A stretch of DNA of 39,665 bases from Deltaproteobacteria bacterium. GTDB lineage: Bacteria; Myxococcota; XYA12-FULL-58-9; JAFGEK01. The stretch's first letter is position 1; each line of letters opens with the position of its first letter. Where the stretch lies: assembly GCA_016931625.1 (NCBI GenBank), contig JAFGEK010000070.1, forward strand, positions 1 to 39,665, in the 5' to 3' direction. The position numbers were made by a program, and so were the translations under genes. Positions 31,230-39,665 of the stretch are shown here, in pieces. The notes beneath the pieces were generated by a model, which did not search any database, was not told the DNA's origin, and saw only the letters and a program-made list of their open reading frames with translations.

Positions 31230-32960
31230 TTAGCTTGCTTGTACATTGATGACAGTAAAAAGATCTACGTCAACCAACCCGCAGTTAGTTAACTTTAATG
31301 AAGGAATTACAGGTAAACTTAAAAAAGCAAGCTGTAAGAAAGGTTCAGGTAATATACAACCAATATGGCGTGCTGCTTTTTTTAATGTCTCAATAGTTTT
31401 AGCAAGCTCATCTGGAGATGAATCTGACATTAAACCACCATATGGCAAATTAAGTTGAGCTATAATTGTTTGATTTTGTGCGACTGAAAAACCGCCACCG
31501 GAATTAATTATACCAGCTAATGCAATACACATGTCGTTAGTGTTATCACCAACAACAATTAGATTATGACTGTCATGGCCCACGCTTGAAGCGATAGCAC
31601 CATTTAGTTCACCAAAGCCATAAACGTAGGCATTGGCAGGTTTTTGTTGATGTCCATAGCGTTCTAATACAGCTAAGCGACAAACACCTTTCGCATTGTG
31701 TTGGCTAACGGTTCTGCCAGTTATTATTTTTCCGGGTTCGACAGTAATTACATGTACAGTGCCAGACACCCCTTCTAACTCACACGCTTGGGGAACCGTA
31801 GCCTTAACAGTATGCATTAGCTCTTGTGCGTCTAGCTCTTGTGCGTCTAAGTGATATGAACCAGAAGAGAAAGTTGTAATATCAACACCTACTTTAAACA
31901 CTCTATTAATTTGGCAAGTGGCAACATCATCAAGCATGACTAAATCAGCTTTATATCCAGGGGCTATAGCACCAACGCGATTAAAGCCCTGATGCAAACC
32001 ATAGTGTCGTGCCACATTGTATGACGCAGAGCGATAAACTAGTTCAGGTGCGGTGCGATACTCGATTGATTTGGCCAATGCTGTGCGCAGCACATGATCG
32101 AGATGGCCTTCATGGGCAATATCATATGGATTGCGATCATCAGTGCAGAAACCAATACTGGCGCACGTTGTATGTGTTAATAGTGGTACAAGGGCATGAG
32201 CATCTTTGGCAACGCTGCCTTCACGGATCCATACTGCCATACCTTTTTGAATTTTTTCTTTTGCTTCATTTATATTTGATGATTCGTGACAACTAGTTAT
32301 ACCTGCAGCAGCATATGCTGATAATGATTTACCGCAAAGTAGTGGCGCATGCCCATCAATTGGTTTATTTGCAAAGACTAATAGTTTTTCGATTACTTCG
32401 TTACTAGCGTTAAGCACCCCTGGGTAATTCATCATTTCAGCAAGACCAAGGGCACGAGGATGCTCAGCTAATTGTGCTAAAGTGTCTGCATTAATATCGC
32501 CACCACCATTAGTTTCAAGATGAGTTGCCGGAACACATGAACTAAGCATTACCCACAGATCGATGGGTGAATGTGTAGCGGCATCAAGAAAATATTTTAT
32601 GCCGTGAGTGCCAACCACATTTGCAATTTCATGCGGGTCACAAATTGCTGTAGTAGTACCTCGTTTTACTACAGCGTTAGCAAAGATGGACGGCAGCATC
32701 ATGGAACTTTCAATGTGAGTATGCGCATCAATAAAGCCCGGTACTAAAGTGCACCCTTTGCCATTAATGGTTTGTTTTGCTGCTTGACCTTCAAAGCCAA
32801 CGATAACGCCATTATCTATACTGACCGAGCCAGTGATAAAACGTGAAGAAAATACATCTAACCATCTAACATTATCGATGCGCAGGTCACATTCACGTGT
32901 GCCTAAAGCGGCATCGAGACGACGTTGTAGGTTTTCACGATTTGGGCTTTTTATATTCAT
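31230..32960 (-). CDS. ade: Adenine deaminase
   Basis: Amidohydrolase-superfamily enzyme converting adenine to hypoxanthine and ammonia in purine salvage; 576 residues, the normal size. Metal motif PGFIDAHTHIESSMM, then GTTTAICDPHEIANV, IDGHAPLLCGKSLSAYAAAGI and FCTDDRNP (the metal/catalytic Asp). The C-terminal adenine-deaminase domain is present (GHDSHNLIVVGDN, LPYGGLMSDSSP). The ATG at 32960 fits the family N-terminus. A 15-bp in-frame duplication adds a second DAQEL near residue 373, between the two domains; function is probably unaffected. Confidence 0.94.
   Translation of the reverse strand: MNIKSPNRENLQRRLDAALGTRECDLRIDNVRWLDVFSSRFITGSVSIDNGVIVGFEGQAAKQTINGKGCTLVPGFIDAHTHIESSMMLPSIFANAVVKRGTTTAICDPHEIANVVGTHGIKYFLDAATHSPIDLWVMLSSCVPATHLETNGGGDINADTLAQLAEHPRALGLAEMMNYPGVLNASNEVIEKLLVFANKPIDGHAPLLCGKSLSAYAAAGITSCHESSNINEAKEKIQKGMAVWIREGSVAKDAHALVPLLTHTTCASIGFCTDDRNPYDIAHEGHLDHVLRTALAKSIEYRTAPELVYRSASYNVARHYGLHQGFNRVGAIAPGYKADLVMLDDVATCQINRVFKVGVDITTFSSGSYHLDAQELDAQELMHTVKATVPQACELEGVSGTVHVITVEPGKIITGRTVSQHNAKGVCRLAVLERYGHQQKPANAYVYGFGELNGAIASSVGHDSHNLIVVGDNTNDMCIALAGIINSGGGFSVAQNQTIIAQLNLPYGGLMSDSSPDELAKTIETLKKAARHIGCILPEPFLQLAFLSLPVIPSLKLTNCGLVDVDLFTVINVQAS
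31819..31848. repeat. Perfect 15-bp tandem duplication inside ade
   Basis: AGCTCTTGTGCGTCT occurs twice head to tail, in frame, giving LDAQELDAQEL in the protein. Zero mismatches suggest a recent event. Confidence 0.85.
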
Positions 32961-32987
32961 GGCTTTGGGCTTGCTGAAATGAAAATT

Positions 32988-33392
32988 TTAATTTGGTTCA
33001 ATCCTGGTTAAAAAATTTAATTTGTCGAAGTCTTTATCGAATGAGTAGATTTCTGGTTCTTTGCAATTTTCTAATAAAGCTGCCAAGTAGCAGTCGGTCA
33101 GGTCAATATTTCTTGCTGACCAATATTCAATTGATTTTTTTAAAACAGATTTTCCCTGGATATTTATGGTTTTCAAGTCAAGTATGATACTAATCGCTTT
33201 ATATATTTCTATACGTGAAATCTTATAAATACGATTTAAAACATAAATCACTTCGAACAATACAGGTAAGGTCAATTCGACATGCTCTTGTCCTGATTGA
33301 AGCCTAGCAAACAGAGTTCTACATCCTTTGGTTTGTTTTTTATCATCATTGGCTAAATAGCGAATAATTATATTGGCATCGATTAGCTTCAT
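32988..33392 (-). CDS. vapC: PIN-domain ribonuclease toxin (VapC-like)
   Basis: A 134-residue PIN nuclease. The acidic residues expected for metal binding are present: Asp5 (KLIDANIIIRYL), Glu in LPVLFEVIYVL, Asp in NIDLTDCYLAAL and Asp in SFDKDFDKL. In VapBC pairs the PIN toxin cuts tRNA or rRNA and is bound by the adjacent antitoxin. The ATG overlaps the antitoxin stop by 4 nt. The RNA target is unknown. No frame damage, so an active toxin is expected. Confidence 0.9.
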   Translation of the reverse strand: MKLIDANIIIRYLANDDKKQTKGCRTLFARLQSGQEHVELTLPVLFEVIYVLNRIYKISRIEIYKAISIILDLKTINIQGKSVLKKSIEYWSARNIDLTDCYLAALLENCKEPEIYSFDKDFDKLNFLTRIEPN

Positions 33393-33631
33393 TTTTTCCA
33401 GCTTTCCAAATAACCCTCAGCTATGGCGTCTTCAATATCCTGTTTTGATGGTTTGGACTTCGATGCGAAAATTCCAGCTAACTCCATAACATTTTTTGTT
33501 TTTACAGGAACTATTTTTATGTAATTACCACAATCAACTACATCAACATCGGAATGTGCGTGAATACCAAACTTACGTCGTAGAGTTGCTGGGATAACAA
33601 TCTGCCCTTTATCAAAAACTTTGCTTAGCAT
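33389..33631 (-). CDS. vapB: AbrB/SpoVT-type antitoxin (VapB-like)
   Basis: 80 residues from the ATG at 33631. An in-frame ATG at 33643 exists, but it overlaps the GGAG that serves the chosen start. The N-terminal swapped-hairpin AbrB domain (VFDKGQIVIPATLRRKFGI, VVDCGNYIKIVPV) binds DNA. The C-terminal tail (KQDIEDAIAEGYLESW) should wrap the PIN toxin. Such antitoxins repress their own promoter, and an inverted repeat of the right kind is present at 33645-33670. Confidence 0.9.
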   Translation of the reverse strand: MLSKVFDKGQIVIPATLRRKFGIHAHSDVDVVDCGNYIKIVPVKTKNVMELAGIFASKSKPSKQDIEDAIAEGYLESWKK

Positions 33632-33644
33632 GATGTTCTCCATA

Positions 33645-33701
33645 GTTATATTTAATTAATTATGTATAACTTATTTATATTTGTCAAACTACATGTTGTA
33701 G
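33645..33701 (-). promoter_or_regulatory. vapBC promoter and operator
   Basis: Minus strand: TTGACA (33682-33687), 17 bp, CATAAT (33659-33664). The inverted repeat GTTATA-N14-TATAAC (33645-33670) overlaps the -10 and the start of the transcript, a good AbrB-antitoxin operator. A second palindrome CTACA-N3-TGTAG (33689-33701) is just upstream of the -35. Confidence 0.6.
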
Positions 33702-33716
33702 AATAACCATAAATAC

Positions 33717-33745
33717 TTGACAATTCAATCATCCGTTTCTAGATG
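33717..33745 (+). promoter_or_regulatory. Possible promoter of dnaG-rpoD
   Basis: Perfect TTGACA (33717-33722), 17-bp spacer and a weak TAGATG (33740-33745), about 105 bp upstream of dnaG and divergent from the vapBC promoter. Confidence 0.4.
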
Positions 33746-33851
33746 GCCATAATTCCTTAAGTTAACAATAACAGTTTTAGTTTTTGAGTATGTAAGCAGG
33801 GTCGTTAATGGATAAGAGTGATGTCTATATGGCACACTCCACAAAGGTTTT

Positions 33852-35702
33852 GTGGCTCTGACAAACGACAAAATAGAGGCTATTCGTGAGCGGGCAGATA
33901 TTGTCCAAATCATAGGGGCCTATATTTCTCTTAAGAAACAAGGCCAACGTTTTGTCGGTCTTTGTCCATTTCACCAAGAAAAAACTCCTTCGTTCTCAGT
34001 TTCGCAAGATAAAGGTTTGTTTTATTGTTTTGGTTGTCATGCAGGTGGGGATGTTTTTGCCTTTATAATGAAGCGCGAAGGTTTAGATTTTTTTACCGCA
34101 GCGCGCAAACTTGGTTCGCAAGTAGGAATAGAACTTGAGCCAGAATCTGAAGCTAAGACCAAAGCTCGTAAAATAGAAGAAAGTTTAGTGCAGGCAAATA
34201 TATATGCCTTAGCTTTTTTTCAGCATAAGTTATGGGAGGCTAATGGAGAGCAAGCGCGTAAATATTTATTAGATAGGGGGATGGTGCAATTGTTGATGCG
34301 TGAGTGGCGTTTGGGATTTGGTGGTGATTCTCGTGATTTTTTTAACTATATGGATAGCAAGCAAGTACCCAGAAAATTATTAAATAAAACCGGGCTGTTA
34401 AGTGAAGATGAGCAAAGATTGTTATTCGAAGGACGGGTAGTTTTTCCGGTATATGATACTCTAGGCAGATTGTGTGGTTTTGGTGGTCGCCGAATTGTTG
34501 AGAACAATTCACCAAAGTATCTTAACACGAAAGAGAGCCCGGTTTTTATTAAACGACGTTTACTATTTGGTTGGGATCATGCTGAGAATATTATCCGCCA
34601 AAAGAGTCGGGTGGTGGTTGTAGAAGGCTATATGGATGTAATTGCCTCCCATGCTGCCGGAATTACCCATACAGTTGCGGCATTAGGTACGGCGTTTACC
34701 CAGGATCACGCAAGACAATGTGCACGCTTAGCAAAAGAAGCAATATTGTTGTTTGATGGTGATGCACCTGGAAGGGCAGCGTCGTTTAAAGCGGCCGAGC
34801 AATTATTAAGAGCAAAATTAGTAACCAAAATCGCGGTGTTGCCGGTAGGTTTAGATCCAGATACTTATTGGCGAAAAAATGGTGCTGATGCTTTAGCGCA
34901 ATTAGTTGAGCAGGCAGAATCAGTTATTGAGTATTTTATGAATATTAGCTTTTCCGAGGCCCAAACTATTGAGGCTAAAGCTAATGCAGCTCGCGAAGTT
35001 TGGCCGCTAATTTTGTCTCTTGGCCAAGGACTTGAGCGGGATTTATATACTTCTCGTCTGTCTGAAAAAATGGGTATGCCGGTGCAACAATTAACTCGGC
35101 ACATGCAAAAATTAACAATTTCACAAAGATTTTCTCAACCAAGGACGTTAGAAGAAACAAAACGTAATCAAAATCAACAAAAAACGTCTGAAAAACCAAG
35201 TGCACAGGTTGCACCAACTGCATCAATAGACAATAGAGAGTTAGCAATTTTACGGGAATTGGCACTTTATCCAGAGTTGCGGCCAAAACTAGGAACTCTA
35301 ATTGAGTATGCTCAGGAGTCAATAACGCGTCGGATCCTCGAAGAATTGGCAACAACTGACGACGATCTGACGACAATATGTATGAGACATAGTAATGGCG
35401 ATAAGCGCTTATTACGATTGGGCCGGGTACGACCGGCCATACGATCAAATGAAATGGCAAATGAAATGGCAAATGAAATGGCAAATGAAATGGCAAATGA
35501 AATGGCTGAAAGAGCAGCCAGGACATTTGATGATGTTTTAAGAAGAATGAAGGCTCGACACGTGGACGCAGCGCTACAAGACGTGCTACGCGAGCTTAGC
35601 GAAGTCGAGGCTAGAGGTGAGGACCCCAGTGAGATTATTCGCAGACAAAAAGATTTAAGTCGGCGAAAAAAAGCGCTCTTGCGCGATCGTAATCAACGAT
35701 AG
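33852..35702 (+). CDS. dnaG: DNA primase
   Basis: Makes RNA primers at the replication fork; 616 residues. Zinc-binding domain: C38-x2-H41 and C59-x2-C62. RNA-polymerase core: RLLFEGRVVFPVYD, GFGGR and the TOPRIM motif E258-GYMDV followed by AALGTAFT and LLFDGDAPG. The C-terminal DnaB-binding part diverges and contains a linker with five tandem Asn-Glu-Met-Ala units (residues 533-552). The start is GTG at 33852, with AAAGG 4 nt upstream; the frame gives the family start LTNDKIEAIRERADIV. It precedes rpoD by 39 nt, the widespread dnaG-rpoD arrangement. Confidence 0.95.
   Translation: MALTNDKIEAIRERADIVQIIGAYISLKKQGQRFVGLCPFHQEKTPSFSVSQDKGLFYCFGCHAGGDVFAFIMKREGLDFFTAARKLGSQVGIELEPESEAKTKARKIEESLVQANIYALAFFQHKLWEANGEQARKYLLDRGMVQLLMREWRLGFGGDSRDFFNYMDSKQVPRKLLNKTGLLSEDEQRLLFEGRVVFPVYDTLGRLCGFGGRRIVENNSPKYLNTKESPVFIKRRLLFGWDHAENIIRQKSRVVVVEGYMDVIASHAAGITHTVAALGTAFTQDHARQCARLAKEAILLFDGDAPGRAASFKAAEQLLRAKLVTKIAVLPVGLDPDTYWRKNGADALAQLVEQAESVIEYFMNISFSEAQTIEAKANAAREVWPLILSLGQGLERDLYTSRLSEKMGMPVQQLTRHMQKLTISQRFSQPRTLEETKRNQNQQKTSEKPSAQVAPTASIDNRELAILRELALYPELRPKLGTLIEYAQESITRRILEELATTDDDLTTICMRHSNGDKRLLRLGRVRPAIRSNEMANEMANEMANEMANEMAERAARTFDDVLRRMKARHVDAALQDVLRELSEVEARGEDPSEIIRRQKDLSRRKKALLRDRNQR
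35448..35507 (+). repeat. 12-bp microsatellite, five units, in frame within dnaG
   Basis: AATGAAATGGCA is repeated five times (the last unit ends CT), coding (NEMA)5 between the primase core and the C-terminal helicase-binding region. Near-perfect identity points to replication slippage, so copy number probably varies between strains. The unit is a multiple of three, so changes keep the frame. Confidence 0.9.
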
Positions 35703-35741
35703 TGCAGGTAAGAATTGGTTTTCTTCAGGAGGAAGTAAGGC

Positions 35742-37748
35742 ATGGCGCAAAAGCGGATAGGGTTGGGCAATAAGCAGGCTCGAAATGATAAAAAAGAAAA
35801 AATAGATGTTAAGACTAGTACTGATAATGAGACTGCACCCAATAATGATTATAGCGATGACTTTGCTGATGCCGGTGATTTATTTGCTTGTGGGCCTTCG
35901 AGTAAATCATCAAAAAATCTACAATCAGTAACAGAATCCAAAGAAATTAAGATTCTATTAGATAAAGGTAAAGATCAAGGCTTCGTTACTATGGATGAAG
36001 TTAACGATGCTCTTGATGATAACGTGTCTTTAGATCAAATCGATGAAATTTTTGAACTGTTCTCGAAAAGCGACATAGAAATTGTTGATAAAAAACAAGG
36101 TATTGCAGCGCGAACGAGTAGTGCCATTGCAAAATTAAAAAAACTTGGTGAAGAAGAAGATGCTGCGGGCAAATCTAGTGATCCCGTTCGTATGTATTTA
36201 CGTAAAATGGGTTCAGTGCCTTTATTGACGCGTGAAGGTGAAGTTGAAATTGCTAAACGTATCGAAGAAGGTGAAAAAGAAGTTTTATCTGTAGTTATCT
36301 CGTCTGCCATTGCAATTTCTGAAATCATCGACCTTGGTGATAAACTGCGTAGCGGAAAAGTACGCTTACGCGATGTGGTTCGCGATATCGAAGAGCAAAT
36401 AACTGATGAGTTGGATAATGAAGACGATACTATTGATGATTTAGAAGAGTTGGTAGATGAACAAGATGAGTCTAGTGAGCCAATAGAAGAAGAAATAGAA
36501 TCAGCAGATGATTCGCGGGTACAACGAGTTTTAAACCAGATTGATAAAATTGCTAAACTCAACAAAGATGTTGAAAAATTATTTGCTCAGTTAGATGTGA
36601 AAAATATTACCGAAAAGCAAGCGCAAAAAATTAAGAACCATATTGATAATAACCGAGTGCAAATGGCTAGCGCTCTTGAAGAAGTGCGCATTCATAAAAA
36701 ACAAATTGACCGTATCGTACTTAAACTCAAATCTTACATTCGCCGTGTCGAAAAAGCTGAAGCAGAGGTACATATAATTGAGCGACAGCTAAATCTCGAT
36801 GTCAAAGAGTTGCGTAAAGTTTTACGTGAGGCCAGCGTTTCTATCAAAGAAGAGCGTCGTATTTGCAAAAAGTTTACGATTAGGGTCGAAGAGTTACACG
36901 ATATCGATAGAATAGTTAAAAGTGCACAGCGAAAAATTCGTCGCATCGAAGAAGAAGCAGGTGTTTCTATCGATCGCTTACGTGAAACTTATACTGCAAT
37001 TATTCATGGTGAACGCAAGGCTGAGCGCGCCAAAGATGAGCTTGTTGAAGCTAATTTACGCCTGGTAGTATCAATAGCGAAAAAATATACCAATCGTGGG
37101 CTGCAATTTCTTGATTTAATTCAAGAAGGCAATATCGGTTTAATGAAAGCCGTTGATAAATTTGAATATCGCAGAGGTTATAAATTTTCTACTTACGCTA
37201 CTTGGTGGATACGACAAGCTATTACGCGCGCTATTGCTGATCAAGCACGCACGATTCGTATTCCAGTACATATGATTGAAACCATTAATAAACTTATTCG
37301 TACCTCGCGTTATTTGGTGCAAGAAATTGGTCGTGAGCCATCTCCTGAAGAAATAGCAGCAAAGATGGAATTGCCACTTGAAAAAGTACGTAAGGTTTTA
37401 AAAATAGCCAAAGAACCAATTTCGCTGGAAACGCCGATTGGCGAAGAAGAAGATTCACATTTAGGTGATTTTATTGAAGATAAAGGCGTCAGTTCACCTT
37501 CTGACAGTGTTATTAATGATAATCTTGCCGAGCAAACTCGCAAAGTCTTAGCAACGTTAACTCCCCGTGAAGAAAAAGTGCTACGTATGCGTTTTGGTAT
37601 TGGTGAAAAGAGTGATCATACTCTTGAAGAGGTCGGGCAAGATTTTGAAGTTACACGTGAGCGTATACGCCAGATCGAAGCCAAAGCATTGCGTAAATTG
37701 CGACATCCATCACGATCAAAACGTTTACGTTCTTTTGTTGAGAATTAG
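35742..37748 (+). CDS. rpoD: Primary RNA polymerase sigma factor RpoD (sigma-70)
   Basis: 668 residues. Region 1.1 is near the start ([20 protein letters not shown]). Region 1.2 is [34 protein letters not shown] long acidic non-conserved region follows, as in proteobacterial RpoD. Region 2: [57 protein letters not shown]. Region 3 is [12 protein letters not shown]. Region 4.2: [38 protein letters not shown] precedes the ATG by 10 nt. It is 39 nt after dnaG. It recognises the TTGACA/TATAAT promoters proposed in this window. Confidence 0.97.
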   Translation: MAQKRIGLGNKQARNDKKEKIDVKTSTDNETAPNNDYSDDFADAGDLFACGPSSKSSKNLQSVTESKEIKILLDKGKDQGFVTMDEVNDALDDNVSLDQIDEIFELFSKSDIEIVDKKQGIAARTSSAIAKLKKLGEEEDAAGKSSDPVRMYLRKMGSVPLLTREGEVEIAKRIEEGEKEVLSVVISSAIAISEIIDLGDKLRSGKVRLRDVVRDIEEQITDELDNEDDTIDDLEELVDEQDESSEPIEEEIESADDSRVQRVLNQIDKIAKLNKDVEKLFAQLDVKNITEKQAQKIKNHIDNNRVQMASALEEVRIHKKQIDRIVLKLKSYIRRVEKAEAEVHIIERQLNLDVKELRKVLREASVSIKEERRICKKFTIRVEELHDIDRIVKSAQRKIRRIEEEAGVSIDRLRETYTAIIHGERKAERAKDELVEANLRLVVSIAKKYTNRGLQFLDLIQEGNIGLMKAVDKFEYRRGYKFSTYATWWIRQAITRAIADQARTIRIPVHMIETINKLIRTSRYLVQEIGREPSPEEIAAKMELPLEKVRKVLKIAKEPISLETPIGEEEDSHLGDFIEDKGVSSPSDSVINDNLAEQTRKVLATLTPREEKVLRMRFGIGEKSDHTLEEVGQDFEVTRERIRQIEAKALRKLRHPSRSKRLRSFVEN

Positions 37749-37756
37749 GTGAGAAT

Positions 37757-37773
37757 TAGAGACAGCCTCTAAA
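37757..37773. terminator. Small hairpin after rpoD
   Basis: TTAGAG-N5-CTCTAA in the 30-bp gap between the convergent rpoD and glycosyltransferase genes. The 6-bp stem is A+T-rich and followed on the + strand by A rather than T residues, so termination strength is doubtful. An 11-bp direct repeat (GAGAATTAG, twice) overlaps it. Confidence 0.3.
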
Positions 37774-37778
37774 AAGAC

Positions 37779-39446
37779 CTAAGGCAATTTAGATTTAATT
37801 TTAACTCTTTGCACTTTTACGCCATCAAGCTCTACGGTTGATATTATTTCTGCGCAGTTATTAATCTCTTGTTCAAAACGCCTTTGCCATTTTTTTGAAC
37901 CATAGACATGATGCCATTGTGAACTGAGTATAACAACATGATTAACTGATGCAGGTAATTTACATATTTCATTGCCACGATTAAGCATTAAAGGTTTATT
38001 ATTAATTCCGTAGTAGGTAAGAATAGGGCTGCCCCAAAATGGGCGAATTGAGACGTCATCCATAGGTTTAAGTAGATTTTTTGCAATTGCTATTGCTTCA
38101 CGCCAATTTTCATGGCGACCGAAACGTTGTTCAAATGTAATTAAAGAGGCAATTAAGCTAAGAGTTAATATTGCAGCAACAACCAAACGTTTGTTTTTAG
38201 ATAAGCGAAAAAAACCATATGCAGCTAACAGCCAGTAACCCGGAAGTAAAATTAAAAGATTACGCGGATTAGCAATAGGAATAATTATACTAATCAAGCT
38301 GGCAATTATTAGCGTGATAGCTAGTAACAAAGCTAGTGGATGAATGGTTCGTAAATAACTCCAGCATTTTAACTTGCTACTGCGAACGCTAACTAAATCG
38401 AATAGTTTTAATCCCAACAGAGCAACAGTTGTTAAAATGGCTGCCCAGCTAGATGCTTTTGGCCACAAATCATTACAAAAAACGAACACTGCCACATAGA
38501 GTATCATCATACCTAAAAAAGGCAGAATCCATTTATGCGAAAATACTTTATTTTTATTTAGGTGCTCAGCTATTAGACTTTGCTTAGAAGATGAATCGAG
38601 ATTATCGCTGGTATTAAAAGATACTTTATTTTTAGGGGTATTTTGTTTAGAACCATAAATAACTAAAATTAACAATAATAACCCGACAATCATTTGAGTC
38701 GCAGTTACTGGTATCGCAGAGCTAGGTGCAAATAATTTAATAACTTGTTCTAGTTGTATATAGTGTATTGCAGTGATAGCACGTACGCCAAGTAGAAGTT
38801 GTCGCACATTGGTAATAAACAGAGGGCTAAGAGAACATAATAAGATAAAAGCGGTATCTTGTAATTTCTTTGCTGCATCATCTCTAAAATATGCAAAACG
38901 CAAAATTAAGTATGACGAAATAGCTAAAATAGTACCAAAATGATGAGTAGCAGCCAAAAGCCAGCATGCCGTTGCCCAGGAAAACATACGATATTTTGTT
39001 GGACCACGTAAAGCAAGAGATGTTGTGGTTAAACTAACAAGAGCAGAAAATACAATTAATAGACTGTAACCGCGGGCCCAGAAAGCATAACGTATTACTA
39101 CAGGCGATAAAACCACTCCTAACAAAGCAAAAAGTGTAACTTTATTACCAAACAAGAAACGCCCGTAAAGAAAAATTATGGTTCCCAGTGCAATTGTGGC
39201 AAATACCGAGAGTAGGCGAATAGACCATTCACTATAGGCGCCAAGTAACCTACTTGTGTAGACAATAGCATAGTAAAGAGGTGGCCAAGTATCATCGGCA
39301 ATGGTTTTATAAGATTGTGAGAAATAAATAGTATATGCTTCGTCAAAAATAAGCGATAAATTTAATCTATATGAAAACCAAATATAAATAAAAACTATCG
39401 AAAAAATTGCGAGAAATAGCCATAATTTATTTTGTGAATTTTTCAT
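37779..39446 (-). CDS. Polytopic membrane glycosyltransferase (GT39/ArnT-like)
   Basis: 555 residues from ATG 39446; a TTG at 39464 would add six residues, but it lies in the upstream repeat. About ten or more hydrophobic helices. The first loop has the acidic motif LIFDEAYTIYF, equivalent to the D-E of GT-C enzymes, then WPPLYYAIVYTSRLLG and RYAFWARGYSLLI, as in the PMT/ArnT/mannosyltransferase superfamily that uses polyprenyl-phosphate sugars. The last ~130 residues are a soluble periplasmic domain (RHENWREAIAIAKNLLKPMDDV). Likely decorates lipid A, cell-surface glycan or protein; acceptor unknown. It stands alone, convergent with rpoD. Confidence 0.85.
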   Translation of the reverse strand: MKNSQNKLWLFLAIFSIVFIYIWFSYRLNLSLIFDEAYTIYFSQSYKTIADDTWPPLYYAIVYTSRLLGAYSEWSIRLLSVFATIALGTIIFLYGRFLFGNKVTLFALLGVVLSPVVIRYAFWARGYSLLIVFSALVSLTTTSLALRGPTKYRMFSWATACWLLAATHHFGTILAISSYLILRFAYFRDDAAKKLQDTAFILLCSLSPLFITNVRQLLLGVRAITAIHYIQLEQVIKLFAPSSAIPVTATQMIVGLLLLILVIYGSKQNTPKNKVSFNTSDNLDSSSKQSLIAEHLNKNKVFSHKWILPFLGMMILYVAVFVFCNDLWPKASSWAAILTTVALLGLKLFDLVSVRSSKLKCWSYLRTIHPLALLLAITLIIASLISIIIPIANPRNLLILLPGYWLLAAYGFFRLSKNKRLVVAAILTLSLIASLITFEQRFGRHENWREAIAIAKNLLKPMDDVSIRPFWGSPILTYYGINNKPLMLNRGNEICKLPASVNHVVILSSQWHHVYGSKKWQRRFEQEINNCAEIISTVELDGVKVQRVKIKSKLP

Positions 39447-39464
39447 GAAAATATTGGTCGTCAA

Positions 39465-39595
39465 GAGTCAAAAGTGTCAAACAGAGTCAAAAGTGTCAAA
39501 CGATATAGATTACATAAATTAAATACAACTTGATATAAAAGTTGAGTCAAATGTGTCAAACGATATTAACTAATCACAACTTGATATAAAAGTTG
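39465..39595. repeat. Three direct repeats with an internal palindrome, upstream of the glycosyltransferase
   Basis: Units start with GAGTCAAA(A/T)GTGTCAAAC at 39465, 39484 and 39544. The last two continue with CGATAT, a variable A+T stretch and the identical palindrome CAACTT-GATATAA-AAGTTG (39526-39544 and 39577-39595). Unit lengths are 18, 60 and 52 bp. There are no spacers or cas genes, so it is not CRISPR. Confidence 0.8.
39532..39559 (-). promoter_or_regulatory. Promoter of the GT39-like gene, embedded in the repeats
   Basis: Minus strand: TTGACA (39554-39559) from one repeat unit, 16 bp, TATATC (39532-39537) from the palindrome of the neighbouring unit. The palindrome therefore covers the -10, as an operator would. 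The predicted leader is about 80 nt. Confidence 0.45.
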
Positions 39596-39665
39596 TCTTC
39601 TAATTCTAGCAGTATCGTAATGACCTTCATTATTTGTTAATTTTCATTATATTTAGCAGCAACTA

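Noticed and set aside
34981-35526. Long open frame opposite dnaG
   Set aside because: Shadow of the primase frame; its repeated FHLP segments are simply the reverse of the NEMA microsatellite.
36035-36565. Ser-rich 176-codon frame opposite rpoD
   Set aside because: Mirror of the acidic non-conserved region of RpoD; no independent signals.
39465-39595. Repeats at the right edge as a CRISPR array
   Set aside because: Only two or three units of unequal length (18, 60, 52 bp), no unique spacers of constant size and no cas genes; a promoter lies inside them.

Overview
The window is one contiguous, densely coded bacterial segment of low to moderate G+C (about 40% by eye). It is mostly conserved housekeeping genes with one clearly accessory block. 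Gene content suggests a Gram-negative of the broad 'deltaproteobacterial' kind (Myxococcota or a neighbour). The pointers are an LPS-type heptosyltransferase-like GT9 enzyme, a sigma-54 promoter, a PrkA-family kinase, a 1212-residue Ser/Thr kinase-ATPase-TPR protein and several histidine kinases. This placement is an inference; there is no rRNA or tRNA to test it.

Layout. (1) 1-1541 (-): a DnaK-type Hsp70, cut by the window start, divergent from (2) a + strand unit 1794-7951: nadB, a lytic transglycosylase, pgsA, a GT9 glycosyltransferase and a penicillin-acylase-family hydrolase, with gaps of only 2-32 nt (NAD, phospholipid and envelope functions). (3) 7952-13103 (+), accessory: a structured, repeat-bearing leader, an MntA/HepT (MNT-HEPN) toxin-antitoxin pair, then a textbook sigma-54 promoter driving four unrecognised genes. 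The last of these is a 680-residue protein with conserved-looking helical ends around a duplicated cysteine-rich middle. (4) 19270-13125 (-): clpX, a Ppx/GppA phosphatase, a PrkA-like kinase, a universal stress protein and an unknown protein, which looks like a proteolysis/starvation unit. (5) 19551-21299 (+): rplU-rpmA-obgE, with a leader able to mask the rplU Shine-Dalgarno. (6) 21424-25639 (+): a solute-binding-domain sensor kinase, a lone receiver and a REC-PAS-kinase-REC hybrid, none with a DNA-binding output. (7) 25795-33643: a membrane metallophosphoesterase (+), then on the - strand a HIT protein, the giant Ser/Thr kinase, adenine deaminase and a VapBC pair. (8) 33852-37748 (+): dnaG-rpoD, the DnaG carrying a pure 12-bp in-frame microsatellite. 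(9) 39446-37779 (-): a polytopic GT39-like glycosyltransferase preceded by long direct repeats holding a palindrome.

The best candidate for something undescribed is the sigma-54 operon at 9402-13103. It has a near-perfect -24/-12 element, palindromes sharing a GCAAAAT core on both sides of it, a start codon almost at the predicted transcript start, and a terminal gene with flagellin/EspA-like layout (helical N and C ends, variable repeated centre). Its function cannot be assigned from sequence alone.
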